Positions 1-12,393 are shown, counted from the stretch's first letter. The stretch: DNA of 64,000 nt from Gymnopus androsaceus JB14 (GCA_009733575.1 ML769473.1:1-64000), one strand, 5' to 3'. The notes: generated by a model not told the origin, from the letters alone. Numbers and translations are program-made.

Positions 1-2408
1 TCAAAATTCAGTCTTTCACCCATCCAATTACATTGACCTGTAGTACTAACCTCGAGCGTAGAATGCAAAGCTTCCCCACATTGTGATAGTAAGCCCAATA
101 AACTCATGGCTTCAATCCAATATATTCCCTTTGCCTTCAAAAATCTTTTCAATTTCTGAATATTTGTCTCATGCATTTCAGATTGGATAAAATGATAGCT
201 CCAAAACTGAAAAGAATGTTCAAGGGCTTTTCCTATGCATTCCTCAACTCTCTCATCAAACTTAGGCACCTCCTTATCCACCATGAATGATGAAGGAAGG
301 TTGCAGATGTTAAATCTCAATTGTTCCATTATGTTGAAACATCCATCAACTAGTTTCAGATGCTGAGCCTTGGGTTGATATGTTGTCCCCCCAATACCTT
401 CAACTCTTGCAAGGAATTGAGGAAAAGAGGCATGGAAGGAAAAAATACAATCATCCTGTCTTGAAATATAGAAAACTGCCTGCAAATTTCCTATCAGATG
501 TGTTACTACATCTGTTTCAATGCTCAAAAGTTTGGCAATAATGTCACATGTCACTGGGTGTCCCACAGTAATGATTGTATACATGATGTTCCAATGTTCT
601 TCTGCTTCTCCAGAGCTTCTCTTTTTTGGAATTCCATTTTCGATAACTTCAACATAAAGCTGAGCTAAATCCTCAGGATTTTCATTCTTTTCCAGAAAAT
701 CTTGGAGTCTCTTCTTCTGCCATGATGCAATATCTCCTTCCTTCACAAATTTAATCACAGTTGATGCATAAATGAAAAGTGCTCCAGAGAGATTTGTAAG
801 CTTCTGCAACTGCTTCTTTGAGGAAGATATGCCATCCAGCTCATGGGTGACATAGGTCATTATATCATCCTGTACTTGACTTTTTTCAACCTCATGAAGA
901 ATGACTTTTCCTACTTTGATGATCAACTCAGTATTCATTTGGTTTTCTGAGAACATTAGCTGCTGAATTGCTTGTTCTGGGCGGCTAGTGAACAGAAATT
1001 TCAGTCCTGGAAATTCCTTTTGCTGGATTGCATATATGAGAGGTTTGAGGACCAAATATACACCCTCACATTCATCCAAAGCATCTATAACTATAAGTGT
1101 AATATGTGCTACCATTTTTCCAGACTTGATGACTGCCTTCCAAGGCTCAATTAAGAGTGCTTTGACTTGATAATCTGGCTTCTTTGAAGCAGGATCAAGA
1201 TTTCCACTCAAAATACTCCCAAGTGATATGGCAAATGTTTTAGAGAAGCTTGCCAGCTGGTATGCCAAGGTGGGGATAATCAAGCGGTAATCCCTGCATT
1301 CAGGAATTTGCCTAGAGCAGAAGAAAGTTCCAGCAAGAACATTTTTTCTCTTTAAGTATATCACAAATTGACATTGCAATTGTGCTTTTTCCTGTGCCAG
1401 CCATGCCCCAAATCCAATAAGCTGATGACATACTGTCAGGTTTAGAGTTAGTTGCCCATTTCTCAATGTCTGCAAGGATAGCTTTCCTTGTACCTGTGCA
1501 GCACAGCCTCCTAGTAAAGTTGAGACCCATGTCTGCATCATAGTATGCCTGAGTTGAGTGCTTCATCTGTCCCAGAGCAACTTCCTGTTCTCATAGTATA
1601 TGATTTAGTCAATCTTGTCAGTCTTTCCAATCTCACCTTTAGAATTGCCGCAGTGTTTCTCTCTGACAGAAAATAGAACCTCAATCTGCAAATTTGATCA
1701 GCTAACAGTAGTAGTAAACCAGTTAGCTTCGAGAGATGCTAGATCTTACCTTGCATTTGCTCATATGCATCCTTGAATTTTGGTTTTGAATTCTTGAATC
1801 TTTTCAGTAATGTGTTCAGACTGAGCTGTTCTTTGGAAGAGACCACTGCTTCTGTTGCTGTTTAACCTCTTGTCCAATAGCGTCCAAATGACTGTCTAGC
1901 ATTTAACACATAATTCTATTGTAGCAATTATTGTGGACCTACTCAATCAAAATTTGAACAGCTTGGTTAGATGAGCCCAGGTTCTCTGGAGACAGGTATG
2001 GCTCCAGAGATTTGGTGCGAGAGGTTAAATCCTTGACCTAAACTTTGCAGTTGCTCGGTATTTCCTGATACACTCTGGAAGAATGATTCTGTCAAGCTAT
2101 CGAAATAATATGAAAGATGACAATCGGACCTTGTAAATCTTAATACATTCACATATTCCACCTACAGCAGCCTGCAAAGGTGGAAACGGTGCCGATACCT
2201 CCTTTAACACTTTCAGAGTAGTATCAAAGGTGTCTAGGATCGTATCTCCGATGTCTAGAAGTGGGACGATTCCCAGCTGCAGAGTTTGCAACTGGAGTAG
2301 GATCGGAGTTGTGGCCCGACTTGGGGTAGGTGTTGCATTGCGACTTTTGTCTTTGTTAGGCTTGAAGAATTTACCAAGGCGACTACCAAGAAGATATCTT
2401 CGATCCAT
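1..2408 (-). CDS. NACHT-type NLR-like P-loop NTPase, C-terminus off the left edge
   Basis: Fungal STAND/NLR-like protein; such proteins are thought to act in non-self recognition and programmed cell death. The start at 2408 gives a basic, Pro/Thr-rich N-terminus, then a helical stretch (LKEVSAPFPPLQAAVGGI) typical of the N-terminal domain of Agaricomycete NLRs. A helical linker follows, then the Walker A motif GMAGTGKST near 1400-1430 and a Walker B-like LIVIDALDECEG near 1080. After that comes a sensor-like FTSRPEQ segment, and the frame stays open to base 1. Introns lie near 2100-2130 and 1690-1750. A run of six T at 1341-1346 puts the P-loop segment out of frame with the rest of the NACHT domain; five would restore it. 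The C-terminal repeat or effector part is outside the window, so the class (WD40, TPR or ankyrin) is unknown. Confidence 0.8.
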
Positions 2409-2885
2409 AACGATCTGTGTGTCTTGCAGGGAGATAGATGATGGGGGTTGTCAGACGATTCCGGAACAAACTGCATTGCATCTTATAGTGCTTGACGTGT
2501 GTGCAACATGTGTAAAGATAAAGCTGTCAGAGTCATGTCATTGCGGTCCGAGGTATACACATGGAATGCCGCCTGTTTTTTAGTACTTAGCGCGCCTTGA
2601 CTCTAGCAGATTTTTCGCGTTGGGAGTAAGGTTTTGAAGAGTTCGCTCGCCGCTTGGGAAGATGGCATCGAGACAAGATAGCTCCGTCGTGTTGAACCTG
2701 GTTGAGAAGTTCGATTGCTGACTCACTCCCGCGTGCTTTCCTGGGGTTCTTTTCAGTTCACTGACGCCTAGCGAAGTATGTATGATATTGGCACCAAAAA
2801 AAAACTCTGTTACAATTATTACTCCTGCCCTATCGAAACATTCCAAATCTTTTGCAAAAGATCCAACACCGGATCCGTCTGTCCC
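2409..2885. other. Intergenic, NLR promoter and NCBP1 3' flank
   Basis: No coding region, repeat or RNA gene is recognisable here. It holds the upstream region of the leftward NLR gene and the 3' flank of the leftward NCBP1 gene. Confidence 0.5.
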
Positions 2886-5800
2886 TCAAACCTCGAAAAC
2901 GACACGGCCGTTAACGTCGCTGCGTAATTTCTCAAGTATCGGAGAATACTGCAAACGAAGCCAAATCAGTTCTAGTTCACCATCTTACCATCTCATGCGG
3001 AAGAAACCACTCACCGCCCTACAAAAATGCCTATACCACCCCCACGTCTCCCAAGCATTCCACTCCTCCTTGCCCCAATTCGCTCGATTATGCCAAGAAT
3101 TCTCCGAGAGATTTCCTTGCTTTTGGGTTTGGATGCGTACTTGTACTCGACGGCGCGAGACAGGATACGAATCCCTCAAGGGTTCGGGATAGAGCTGCTT
3201 TTTGTTCCCTGGTGAGGCTTGAAAAAGCTTTCAAGGCTACGATGAGAGCGGGGTTTTCTGGGACTGGTTCTTCTGCAAAAGATGAATGAGTGTGAGAAGC
3301 CCCAAAGTAGACATTTTGTGATGGGCTTACCAGGTTTAACATCCCCATCGACATCCATACTCTCTCCACTCGCTTTTGCCTTTGCCCTCGCCCGATTATC
3401 ATCATCCTCCTTCCTCAGCATCGCCAACTTCCTCCTCGCTATATTCACTCTACCAATCGCCTTGTTCAGCGCTCCTTTCAACAAATCCCACTCGAACGTG
3501 CTCAGACTCAACGGTGCCGGTGCCGTCTCGTCAACCTCAACCACCCCACTCAGGCCCTCACCAACATGCAAAAACGTCCACTCCACTACATCCTGTCGGA
3601 TCCACAATCTGATACTGCATGAAGCTTATCAAACACAATCGCCACCATCTGCGAGTTGTGTTTCCAGAATGCAGCGGCGGCAGTTAGGATATCGGACTTG
3701 GCTTCGGGGCTTCCTGGACCTGGAGCTGCTCCTGGACCTGTACCACTAACAGCGCTGGCAGCTCCTGCGCTTCCTCCGCCTCCGCTAGCAATAGTCCTCA
3801 AAAGCGGCAAGTACCTCTCTATCGCGTTCAACAAGTGTGAGAAGGATCTGGAACCAATGTGGAGGAGAGATTGAGTGGTGATGATTCGGACTAGGGAGTC
3901 TACGTTTACGCCTACGCCCGGTCCCAACCCCAATCCTAATAAACCTAGGGCTGGAGAGGTGGAGGATTCGAGTTCAGATATTTCAGACTCGAGAGTGCTG
4001 TGGAGGGTGTCGAGGTGTGCGATGACGTCTTCGGCTTTGGCGCGACCACGGAAGAGATTTAGGATGGATTGGGCGGCTGCGTGGAAGGGTTTGGCTAGTA
4101 GAATTGTCGGTCAGTAAAAGCAAAGAGACTGGGGGAGCCAAACGTACTTGGATGATCAAACATGAAATCCGGACCAGGAGCTTCTACAGGCAACGTATGC
4201 GCTTCAGGTGGATGCATCACCTCTGGAAGACTCTTGACAATCCGATCATAGTACGATAATCGGATTTCATACTCCAACGCTCTTCGCATGAACGCGCGCT
4301 TGGGATGTTGGATCGCTAGTTCGAGGTCGGGTATCCTAAAAGAAAAGAAAATAAGCAGGATGTAAAACGCGGTAAGACCACACATACCACTCCTTCCAAA
4401 CCCACTGAAAATTGAAATTACTCATATGAATCGCGAACCATTCCGAGAACCGTCTTTCAATTTCCACATCTAGCCCGTCCGTAAGGCTAGCATAAAGCTT
4501 TCGTATAGATTTCCCTACGGCAGGTCCGACAGTCGATGGTGAGAGCTTGCAAACCTCGGTGATGAGACTGTCGTAGTAGATTTGGTTTTGTGACGAGTCG
4601 GGTAGGACGAAGGAGGCGCCGAGGATTGTCTGCAAACGAAAATCAGTTATAGTTGTGTAGGTATATATGTGGTTGATATCTCACCTCGAGTAGCGTACTT
4701 TCCAGCTGCCAATCATGGATTACCGCCGTCTCTTCATCTGGCGGTGACGCACCCGGTTTTGGCTTGAACGTTCCGGGCACCACCCATTTCGGGTATTCAA
4801 GCAGTATCCTCGCGCATTCTTTCGGTTAACTTCGAAAACGTCGATGATAGCGAGGAGGTCGGTGCGTACGGCGTAGCCTGCTGGTGTGTTTGGGTCTGGT
4901 GTTACCTGCAGGAGGAAAGCATTAGTACGCATGTTAATTACTGTTAAACGAAACCGTACATCATCAGCAAACAACCTCAAGAAAAATTCTGGCCATTCCT
5001 CTTTCCTTATATCCGATTCTTCGGCTTCTGTAGATAGACCGAGACCGGTACCATCGAGTTCGATTACTTCCGGGGGTACCAAGACGGATGGAAGGTTGAA
5101 AGGGAGTGAAGGATGAGGACGTCATCGAGGGATGGATAATCGGCATAGGGACGCGGGTAGGGTGCATCTTGGAAGCCGGAGTTTTCGAGTACTCTGAGGG
5201 TGGTCAGGGCGGTGTCTAGAAGCTAATTAAAGAAGAAATGAGTACTACGTGTACATTGGTCGCAAATCCGTACCTCATCAGCATTCTCCACAGAAACGGA
5301 AGATTGGTGCAAGCGAACTGAGGGCTGAACGATCCATTTCCCAGAATTGGTTGTTTCTGTATAGGCTTGAATGGATGCGATTATTTCATTTGAAATGGTT
5401 GTTGACGCGGATGTTAGGACGGAGCCGGCCTAAGACTGGAATGAGATGCGAAAGCATAGAGACACGGAAGACGTACAATCATCAGCCCTTCAGCAGCACA
5501 AAGCGCAGCGCGTTTAGCACGACCATGAGACACACCGAATTCGTCGAGAACGGTGGTAAAGGACTGCAGGAGAGCTGCAAAGGACTCTGCAGAGATGACT
5601 TGGGCTGAAACCAGGTGCGCGAAAAACCGTATCTGTAATAAATATAAACACATTAGTCTCGTAAAATAAAGACTGAACGTACGCAAATACGAGTCTCTCT
5701 CCACATCAATTTGTCGACATAAGCTTGGAATCCTTTCCAGAATTCCTCCAAGATTTGTTTTCCCAATGAAATCTCATCCGAAGCCTCTGAAGGTTCTTCT

Positions 5801-6257
5801 GTGGTTGCTGGGGGAGTATTATTGTGTAAAAGTCGGAGAAGGGCAGCGTAGAATGGGATTTTGTATGGCTGTTCCGTTACACTGCAGGCGTAACGCGTCA
5901 GTAAGTACACTGAACGAAATAAGATTTACGCACGCTATATGGAATGATTCAGAAAGACTAGAGACAACCGGAGGGACAAGTTCGCGGATTCGTGATTCCA
6001 CTGCGACGATTTCCTGCAATGGATCCTTGCCAGACCCTCAGTTTTTCGCGTCTCAAAAGCGAAATTTACTACTCACCACCTCTCCGAGCTTGATGATAGC
6101 ATTTTTCAGTCTTTCTTGAGGAGATTCGACGACTTCTTGACGGCGGTCGTCGTGGTCATCTGTAATTTATTCAAGGATTCATTCGCGGGGTGATTTGGAT
6201 ATTCGCTGTACCTCGGTATCGTCTTCGCCCTCCTCGATGTGGTCGGTCGTAACTCAT
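2886..6257 (-). CDS. NCBP1: Nuclear cap-binding protein subunit 1 (CBP80)
   Basis: Large subunit of the nuclear cap-binding complex; with CBP20 it binds the m7G cap of nascent RNA and acts in splicing, export and the pioneer round of translation. The start at 6257 gives MSYDRPHRGGRRRYR, an intron (donor gtacag), then DDHDDRRQEVVESPQERL, the conserved entry to the MIF4G domain. Family landmarks include LITEVCKLSP, HMSNFNFQWVWKEW (MIF4G-like type 1) and KHNSQMVAIVFDKL plus DVVEWTF (type 2). The C-terminal block reads WHNRANWGKEEWNAWETWGWY and ends YSPILEKLRS..FEV, stop at 2886. At least ten introns. The frame breaks near 4818, where NRK-ECARILLEYPKW needs one extra base. The exon near 3130-3180 fits either a 49-nt intron or another indel. 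Divergent from the UPO array. Confidence 0.9.
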
Positions 6258-7231
6258 GGCAAAAATTCAATCCTTGTGGTCTGCTAATGCAACGACGAAG
6301 CGAAGTCAAAGAAAATCGCGGGAAGATGCAACTCTTGGTCAGGTGATTCTCCCCGCCTCCCGACCTCCGTCCCTCTCCGTCCAGTCCGACTCCCAACTAA
6401 GTTCAACTAGCCAGAATTCACTATTCCCTCTGCGATAACGACGAACAAGTGAATGATACGGTAACTCCGTTGCTTTGTCCTTACTATGTAGATCCAAGCA
6501 GTTCGACGAGCCTGTCCAATCTGCATACATTTTTTGTGCTACTACTTCGATCTTCAACGAGAATCCGCTCGTGGGATATGTACAATACCAAAGCTTTTTA
6601 CTACGGGAAGCCTCGCCTTGCGCAGTGTACGAATTCAGCAGCCGGAGTCATCCACACGGCGTCCAGTATTTAGAACATGCTGACATTACCTGCTTTTATG
6701 CTGCGGAAGCTCGCCAAGCCAACATAGCACACGAATTCCTTCGAGATAAAAATCGTTTGTGAGGATGTACTTCATCGCAGGACCTTCCTTTTAAGGGGTA
6801 AAGCAGGAAGACGGAAAATACTAGAACCTAGCGAGGATTCCTTTGGACACTCTCATAAACCTCATTTTGCCAACACCAAGTTGGTTTGGATCATTTCACA
6901 GCCAAAACATTGACAAGCATCGCACTGTCCGACCTAAACCCCCGATCATGCTAGGGAAGCGAGCTGTTTACCAATGTAATCTGACTCACTTATACCATTC
7001 CCAGGAATTTTATCCGCTCATCCTCGCCTGGAGATGTATATCATCCCATAGCTTCACCGTGCCGATACCTATGACAAAGCTCTGCTATTGCGTAGCCAGT
7101 TCAACGAATACTTCGGGGCTGGATGTCCAACTTTGTACATACATTCGGCAGACTTCCCTGGCCGCAGTTAATGGCATACTGGCCATGATAAAAGGCTGAA
7201 TATCACTCTCCAGAATGTCCATTGCGCTACT
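6258..7231. promoter_or_regulatory. Divergent intergenic region between NCBP1 and UPO copy 1
   Basis: About 970 bp without a supported gene. It must hold the promoters of leftward NCBP1 and rightward UPO copy 1. Much of it reappears, diverged, at 9548-10911 upstream of UPO copy 2, including the stretch around TGTTTACCAATGTAATCTGA (6965-6984 here), so it belongs to the duplicated block. Confidence 0.6.
7187..7198 (+). promoter_or_regulatory. TATA-like element of UPO copy 1
   Basis: GATAAAAGGCTG lies 34 bp before the ATG. The same twelve bases stand at the same distance before copies 2 and 3, so it is conserved within the array. Promoter function is inferred. Confidence 0.5.
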
Positions 7232-8714
7232 ATGTTTTCTTCCCTCTTAGCAGCTTCACTACTCTCTCTTGCCCTCTCTGCGAGTGCATTCCCAGAGTAT
7301 CGATCTCTCGCAGGTCTGTCTGCTGCCGAGGTCCGTGCTGTGGCTCGCACCTTCACAAGCACACCTGGCGCTCAACCTCTGCCTCCGGCGATTAACGACA
7401 CGTCCTCCAAGCTCGTCTATGACGACGCCCATCCATGGGAGCCTCTCCGCCCAGGAGACATCAGGGGACCCTGCCCAGGGTTGAACACTTTAGCTTCACA
7501 TGGGGTTCGTGTATTTCGTTCTTTATCCAAGCATTCGCCCGCCAACAGACACTTCGTAGTATTTAGACCGCTCTGGCGTCGCAACTCCCGGTGAAATCAT
7601 CACCGCGGTACAGGAAGGTAAGTATCAGCTGAATCTCTGCCTGTCTCTACCAGCTGACAGGTTATAGGATTCAACATGGGATTTGACTTGGCCGCATTCG
7701 TGACTTACGCTGTATGATCGCTCTCACATTACTTGGACTTTTCTTTAACTGATTGACATTAACAGGCGTTTATTGTCGATGGAAACCACCTCACCAACTT
7801 GATGAGTATTGGTCAGAAAACTCCAGAAACTGGTCCAGATGCACCCGCGCCCGCTACTATTGGCGGTTTGAACACTCACGGCGCCTTCGAGGGTAAGCAC
7901 CTTCAAAACCCTTGTTCCCACCGGCTGACCCCTCACATTTTCGTCCAATAGGTGATGCTAGTACCACTCGAGACGACTTTGCACTCGGTAGCAATTTCCT
8001 CTTCAACGAGACCTTGTTTGATCAGGTAGATGAACATTGTTGTTTATTATCCCATCTTTTACTAACGCCTGATACCTGCTTGTCCTCCAGCTCTCTCAAG
8101 CGGCGATCGATTTTGGGTCGAATGGGACTCTCGACATAAATTCGGCCGCAGTGCACCGTCACAATCGTATCCTGGACTCCATGGCACGGAACCCCAACTT
8201 TACTTTCGTGATTCCGCGGTACTTGACAGCGTATGCGGAAACGACTTTCCCGCTCGCAATGTTTGTTAGCAACCAGACATCGGACTCATCTATGACCCTC
8301 AACTTGGACGACGCACGAAGCTTCTTCCAGAACCACAAGTACCCCGATAACTTTTTCCGTCGGAATGGTTCCTATGGCAATGATGAGGTCGGCACCCTTA
8401 TTACGGAGGTCTTTGAGCTCTTCCCGGACATCCTTCCTGGCAACAATGAGGGCGCAGGGAATTATGTCCTGGACCCAAATGACCCTGGTTTCAATGGTGA
8501 TGGTGTAAGTAAACTACTACGAAACGAAACGATGAAAGCTCTAACTCCCCATCTTCAGACCTGTTATGCCTACTACAAGCAGACAAACTTCACTTTGTCG
8601 CTGTATCCCGATCCAACTGACGAGCTACGAACGGCTCTTCAACAGAACCTGGCGACTTTCTACATAACTTTGGGTGACCCAACCTGTGAAGAGGTCTTTC
8701 CGTTTGGTCAGTGA
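7232..8714 (+). CDS. Unspecific peroxygenase (heme-thiolate peroxidase), copy 1
   Basis: Secreted long-type unspecific peroxygenase (UPO; chloroperoxidase/HTP superfamily), which uses H2O2 to oxygenate aromatic and aliphatic compounds. The start gives a signal peptide (MFSSLLAASLLSLALSASA). The proximal heme cysteine is Cys81 in GPCPGLNTLASHG. The distal motif is EGDASTTRDD, whose Arg marks the long (group II) UPOs; it is split by an intron after EG. Many N-glycosylation sequons. Two cysteines near the C-terminus (TCYAYYK and DPTCEEVFPFG) match the usual disulfide. Seven exons with phase-consistent GT-AG introns give about 380 residues with no break. The ATG is fixed by the signal peptide and by agreement with copy 2. 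First of three tandem copies. The natural substrate cannot be told from sequence. Confidence 0.93.
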
Positions 8715-9157
8715 GGTGGCAATGCCTCTCTTTTTATAAACAAGTACATTCATATTTATAGACAATGGCATGCGTAAATAGTATTGAAACCGCAGTGTTT
8801 TTATTCGAAGAGCAGAAATATTGAGATTCATGCTTTCTGAGTGGAACGGTGCAGTTTCGGGAAATGTCATTCAGTACTTGTGAGCAAAAATAGGAGCTAG
8901 TAGTGCCGGTTGAATGGCCCCGGAATGAAAGCTACACTGTAGAAAATGCAGTATGTCGAGGCCTGCTACACTTAGTAAGAAGACCAAAGAAGACTTTTGG
9001 AGTGTGAATGATCATATTCTGTGAAATAATGGCCCGTGATATTTGCTATGTACTTATAAGAATACATCCGTCTGGTCTGTCTAAATTTGGCTGAATGCTT
9101 ACAAGAATCCTCGCCGAAGTCAAGGTCAAAGCGTAGATATCAAGTAAATACTACTTA
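8715..9157. other. 3' flank of UPO copy 1 (repeated sequence)
   Basis: No gene. It contains the UPO copy 1 3' UTR. Near 9006 is a stretch (GAATGATCATATT) that recurs near 14119 and, weaker, near 16490, so it is part of the triplicated block. Confidence 0.55.
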
Positions 9158-9303
9158 CTGTACTCTTCCGACCAACTGTTCACAGATTTTGGAAAATACA
9201 AAATAAAAAATACAAAAAAATCCGAAAATTTGAGAAAAAATTAAATCGATGTCCAGTTATTTGGACGTGACGCGTGACTGAACAGTTGGTCGGAAGAGTA
9301 CAG
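9158..9303. mobile_element. 146-bp MITE with perfect 25-bp terminal inverted repeats
   Basis: The left end (9158-9182, CTGTACTCTTCCGACC...) and right end (9279-9303) are perfect reverse complements over 25 bp. The AT-rich core has no coding potential. The element is flanked on both sides by TA, consistent with Tc1/mariner-type target duplication. The two other copies of this flank (near 14262-14285 and 16580-16605) lack it, so they serve as empty sites and show a recent insertion. Confidence 0.88.
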
Positions 9304-9415
9304 TACTACTGATCCGGTGCGGAGCGGACTACGACAACGACTTCACTTACAGCTGAGCTACACTCACCACTACTGAATCGAATCTCATCACATTGCATTC
9401 ATGCCGATGGAAATG
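9304..9415 (+). pseudogene. Relic of the PIL1 promoter (repeat tail of unit 1)
   Basis: CTACTGATCCGGTGCGGAGC and the following CAGCTGAGCT / GAATCGAATCT stretch match 16597-16745, the region directly before the intact PIL1 ATG, and also 14270-14385. It marks the right end of the first duplicated unit. No coding region follows. Confidence 0.65.
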
Positions 9416-9429
9416 GCGGGAAGATGCAC

Positions 9430-9600
9430 GATTTCTTAATGGCAGTGGCCATCTGTAATTTATTCAAGAATTCATTTGCTGGGAAATTTGGATATTTGCA
9501 GTACCTTGGTATCATATTCATCCTCGATGTGGTCGGTTGTAACTCATGGCAAAAATTTAATCCTTTTCTGGTCTGCTAACGCAACGACGAAGTGAAAACA
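9430..9600 (-). pseudogene. Relic of the NCBP1 5' end (exon 1, intron 1, start of exon 2, promoter)
   Basis: Diverged copy of about 6135-6305. CTGTAATTTATTCAAG is identical at 6160-6175 and 9453-9468, and TCCTCGATGTGGTCGGT at 6231-6247 and 9521-9537. The order exon 2 start, intron 1, exon 1, ATG (9547) and upstream GTCTGCTAACGCAACGACGA is kept, but the rest of NCBP1 is absent. This is the head of the second UPO unit. Confidence 0.8.
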
Positions 9601-10911
9601 GGAACTTTGGGAATTTGATTTGCAACTCTTGGTCAGGTGACAAGTGCCTGCCGGTTCTAATAACTTCCCGACTTGACTCAGACTATGAACCAGCTATGAA
9701 CTACTACTACTCGTCGAACACTTCTGCAAGCAGCAATAACCAGCAAAGCCTAATAAACAGCGAACTAGTGAATAATAATAACGCCGTTGCTTTGTGCTTT
9801 GTGCTAAATATATAAATTCACGCTTTCGATGAATCCTCCAATCTGCATACATTTTTGTGCTACTCCTTCGGTATCTCCAGAATGAGCTTGTGCGCTGTGT
9901 ACGGTGCTTTCGTCGCGTCAAAATGAATAATTCAGCAACCAGAGTCATCCACATCCCTAGTCTCAGCGTTCAGTTTTTGGACCACGCCGTCCTTCCATAT
10001 CATACTATACGTGTTTCTTTATTTTCAGATCCGTCCTGTTGTGTCTGAAAACCTGCCTGGATAGAAAGTTGTGTATTACAGTACTCTTCTTTCCCTTTCC
10101 TTTTGACTCGGATCTATGAACCCCTTCGCTTTAGTACTGCCAAGTAAGTATCTCATCTCCTTCCGCCCTTACGTTTAAGTATATCCATCTCCCTGCTGTG
10201 CTGTGGAGGCTCGCCAAGCCAGCATAATGTGTAAATGGATTTTCTCCGAGCTTGGTCTCATTTCAGTATGGCGAGCAATCGTTGTGGAGGATCTACTTCA
10301 TATTGTTGACTATCCGCTATTGCTTAAGCGAGCGCTTCATTGCAGGGGAAGCCTTCCTTTCGGGAGGACGACGGAAAATACTAGAACCTAACGAGGATTA
10401 TTTCCTTTGAACATTCTCATAAACGTTGGTACATTAACTCATTTCGCCAACATCAAGTTGGTTTGAATCATTCCACAGTCAAAGGATTAATAGGCATAAC
10501 GTTACTTTCAGCATTTCTTCTGACTCCTGGCTCTCAACCGGAATCGCAAGCCCTCGAAGCGAGTTGTTTACCAATGTAATCTGACTCACCTGAAGGAATG
10601 TACATCATCCCCGGGAGCTTTATGCGCTTCTCCTTGCCCGGAGGAGTGTGGACTATCCCCTCGGAGTCTGGAATTTTACCCGCTCATCCGTGCCGTCGGA
10701 ATATCCATGCCCATGACAGAGTTACTAATACTATTGGTAGGCTCTTTCCCACTGTTAGTACGCGTGTCCCAGTTCAACAAACACTTTGGGGCGGGTTAGA
10801 TGGGTCCAACTTTGTATACACATTCGGCAGACGCCCCTGGAATGCGGTTAATGGACTACTGGCCATGATAAAAGGCTGAACATTACCCTCCAGGATTTGC
10901 AGTGCTCTACT
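9601..10911. promoter_or_regulatory. Duplicated upstream region of UPO copy 2
   Basis: Diverged copy of the NCBP1-UPO1 intergenic region, longer by small insertions. It holds no supported gene. Short open frames here are not conserved between the copies. Confidence 0.55.
10867..10878 (+). promoter_or_regulatory. TATA-like element of UPO copy 2
   Basis: GATAAAAGGCTG, 34 bp before the ATG, identical in sequence and spacing to copies 1 and 3. Confidence 0.5.
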
Positions 10912-12393
10912 ATGTTTTCTTCCTTCTTAGCAGCTTCACTACTCTCTCTTGCTCTCTCTGCGAGCGCATTCCCAGAGTATCGATCTCTCGCAGGTCTGTC
11001 TGCTGCCGAGGTCCGTGCTGTGGCTCGCACTTTCCAAAGCACTCCTGGCGCTCAACCTCCGCCTCCGGCGATTAACGACACATCGTCCAAGCTCGTCTTT
11101 GACGACGCCCATCCATGGGAGCCTCTCCGCCCAGGTGACATTAGGGGGCCCTGCCCAGGGTTGAACACTTTAGCTTCACATGGGGTTCGTGTATTTCGTT
11201 CTTTATCCAAGCATCGCCCGCCAACAAATATATACCTTGTAGTATTTAGACCGCTCTGGAGTCGTAACCCCCGGTGAGATTATCACCGCTGTACAAGAAG
11301 GTAAGTATTTTAGTGTAATCCTCTACTGTACCAGCTGACTGTTTATAGGATTCAACATGGGATGGGACTTGGCCGCATTCGTGACTTACGCTGTATGGTC
11401 GCCCTTACAATGAACTTTTCTTTAACTGATTGTCATTGATAGGCATTCATCGTTGATGGCAACCACCTTACCAACTTGATGAGCATCGGCGCGAAGACTC
11501 CAGAAACTGGTCCAGATGCGCCCGCACCCGCTATCATTGGCGGCCTGAACACTCATGGCGCATTCGAGGGTAAATAGCTTCAGATGTCTTGTTCCCACCG
11601 ACTGACCCCTCACCCTCATCCAATAGGTGATGCTAGTACCACTCGAGATGACTTTGCACTCGGCAGCAATTTTCTCTTCAACGAGACCTTGTTTGATCAG
11701 GTAGATGTCATTATTGTTTATTATTCCGTGCTCTCACTGACGCCTGATACCCGTATTTTCCCCAGCTATCTCAAGCAGCCATTGACTTTGGGTCGAATGG
11801 GACACTCGACGTAACTTCGGCCGCAGTGCACCGTCACAATCGTATCCTAGACTCCATCGCACGGAACCCCAACTTTACTTTCGTGACTCCGCGGTACTTG
11901 ACAGCGTATGCGGAAACGACTTTCCCGCTCGCAATGTTTGTTAGCAACCAGACATCGGACTCATCTATGACCCTTGGCTTGGACGACGCACGAAGCTTCT
12001 TCCAGAAGCACAAGTACCCCGATAATTTTTTCCGTCGGAATGGTTCCTATGGGTTTACTGAGGTCGGTGAGCTTGCCACGGAGGTCTTTGAACTCTTCCC
12101 CGACATCTTTCCTGGCAACAATGAGGGCGTAGGGAACTATGTCCTGGACCCCAATGACCCTGGTTTCAATGGCGATAGTGTGAGTAAACTGCTCCGTAAA
12201 ACTACTATGAAAGTTCTAACTAACTCCCCATATTTAGCTCTGTTTTGCCTACTACAAGCAGACGAACTTCACTTTGTCACTGTATCCCGATCCAACTGAC
12301 GAGTTACGAACGGCTCTCCAACAGAACTTGGCGACTTTCTACTCGGTTTTGGGTGACCCAACCTGTGAACAAGTCTTTCCGTTTGGTCAGTGA
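10912..12393 (+). CDS. Unspecific peroxygenase (heme-thiolate peroxidase), copy 2
   Basis: Second intact secreted long-type UPO. Same seven-exon plan as copy 1: signal peptide with A(F)LLSLALSASA core, heme Cys in GPCPGLNTLASHG, distal EGDASTTRDD, C-terminal LCFAYYK and DPTCEQVFPFG. The start at 10912 was chosen by alignment with copy 1; an upstream in-frame ATG at 10897 would put five residues before the signal peptide. All introns keep GT-AG ends and phase. Differences from copy 1 are mostly substitutions, some in the surface segment NGSYGFTEVGELATEVF, so it may differ in substrate range. The 3' flank is interrupted after about 12,530 by inserted DNA carrying a kinase fragment. Confidence 0.92.

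Noticed and set aside
3088..3190. Premature C-terminus for NCBP1 at LGEFLA
   Set aside because: The conserved WHNRANWGKEEWNAWETWGWY block continues in the neighbouring frame, so a short intron or indel is more likely than a true end.
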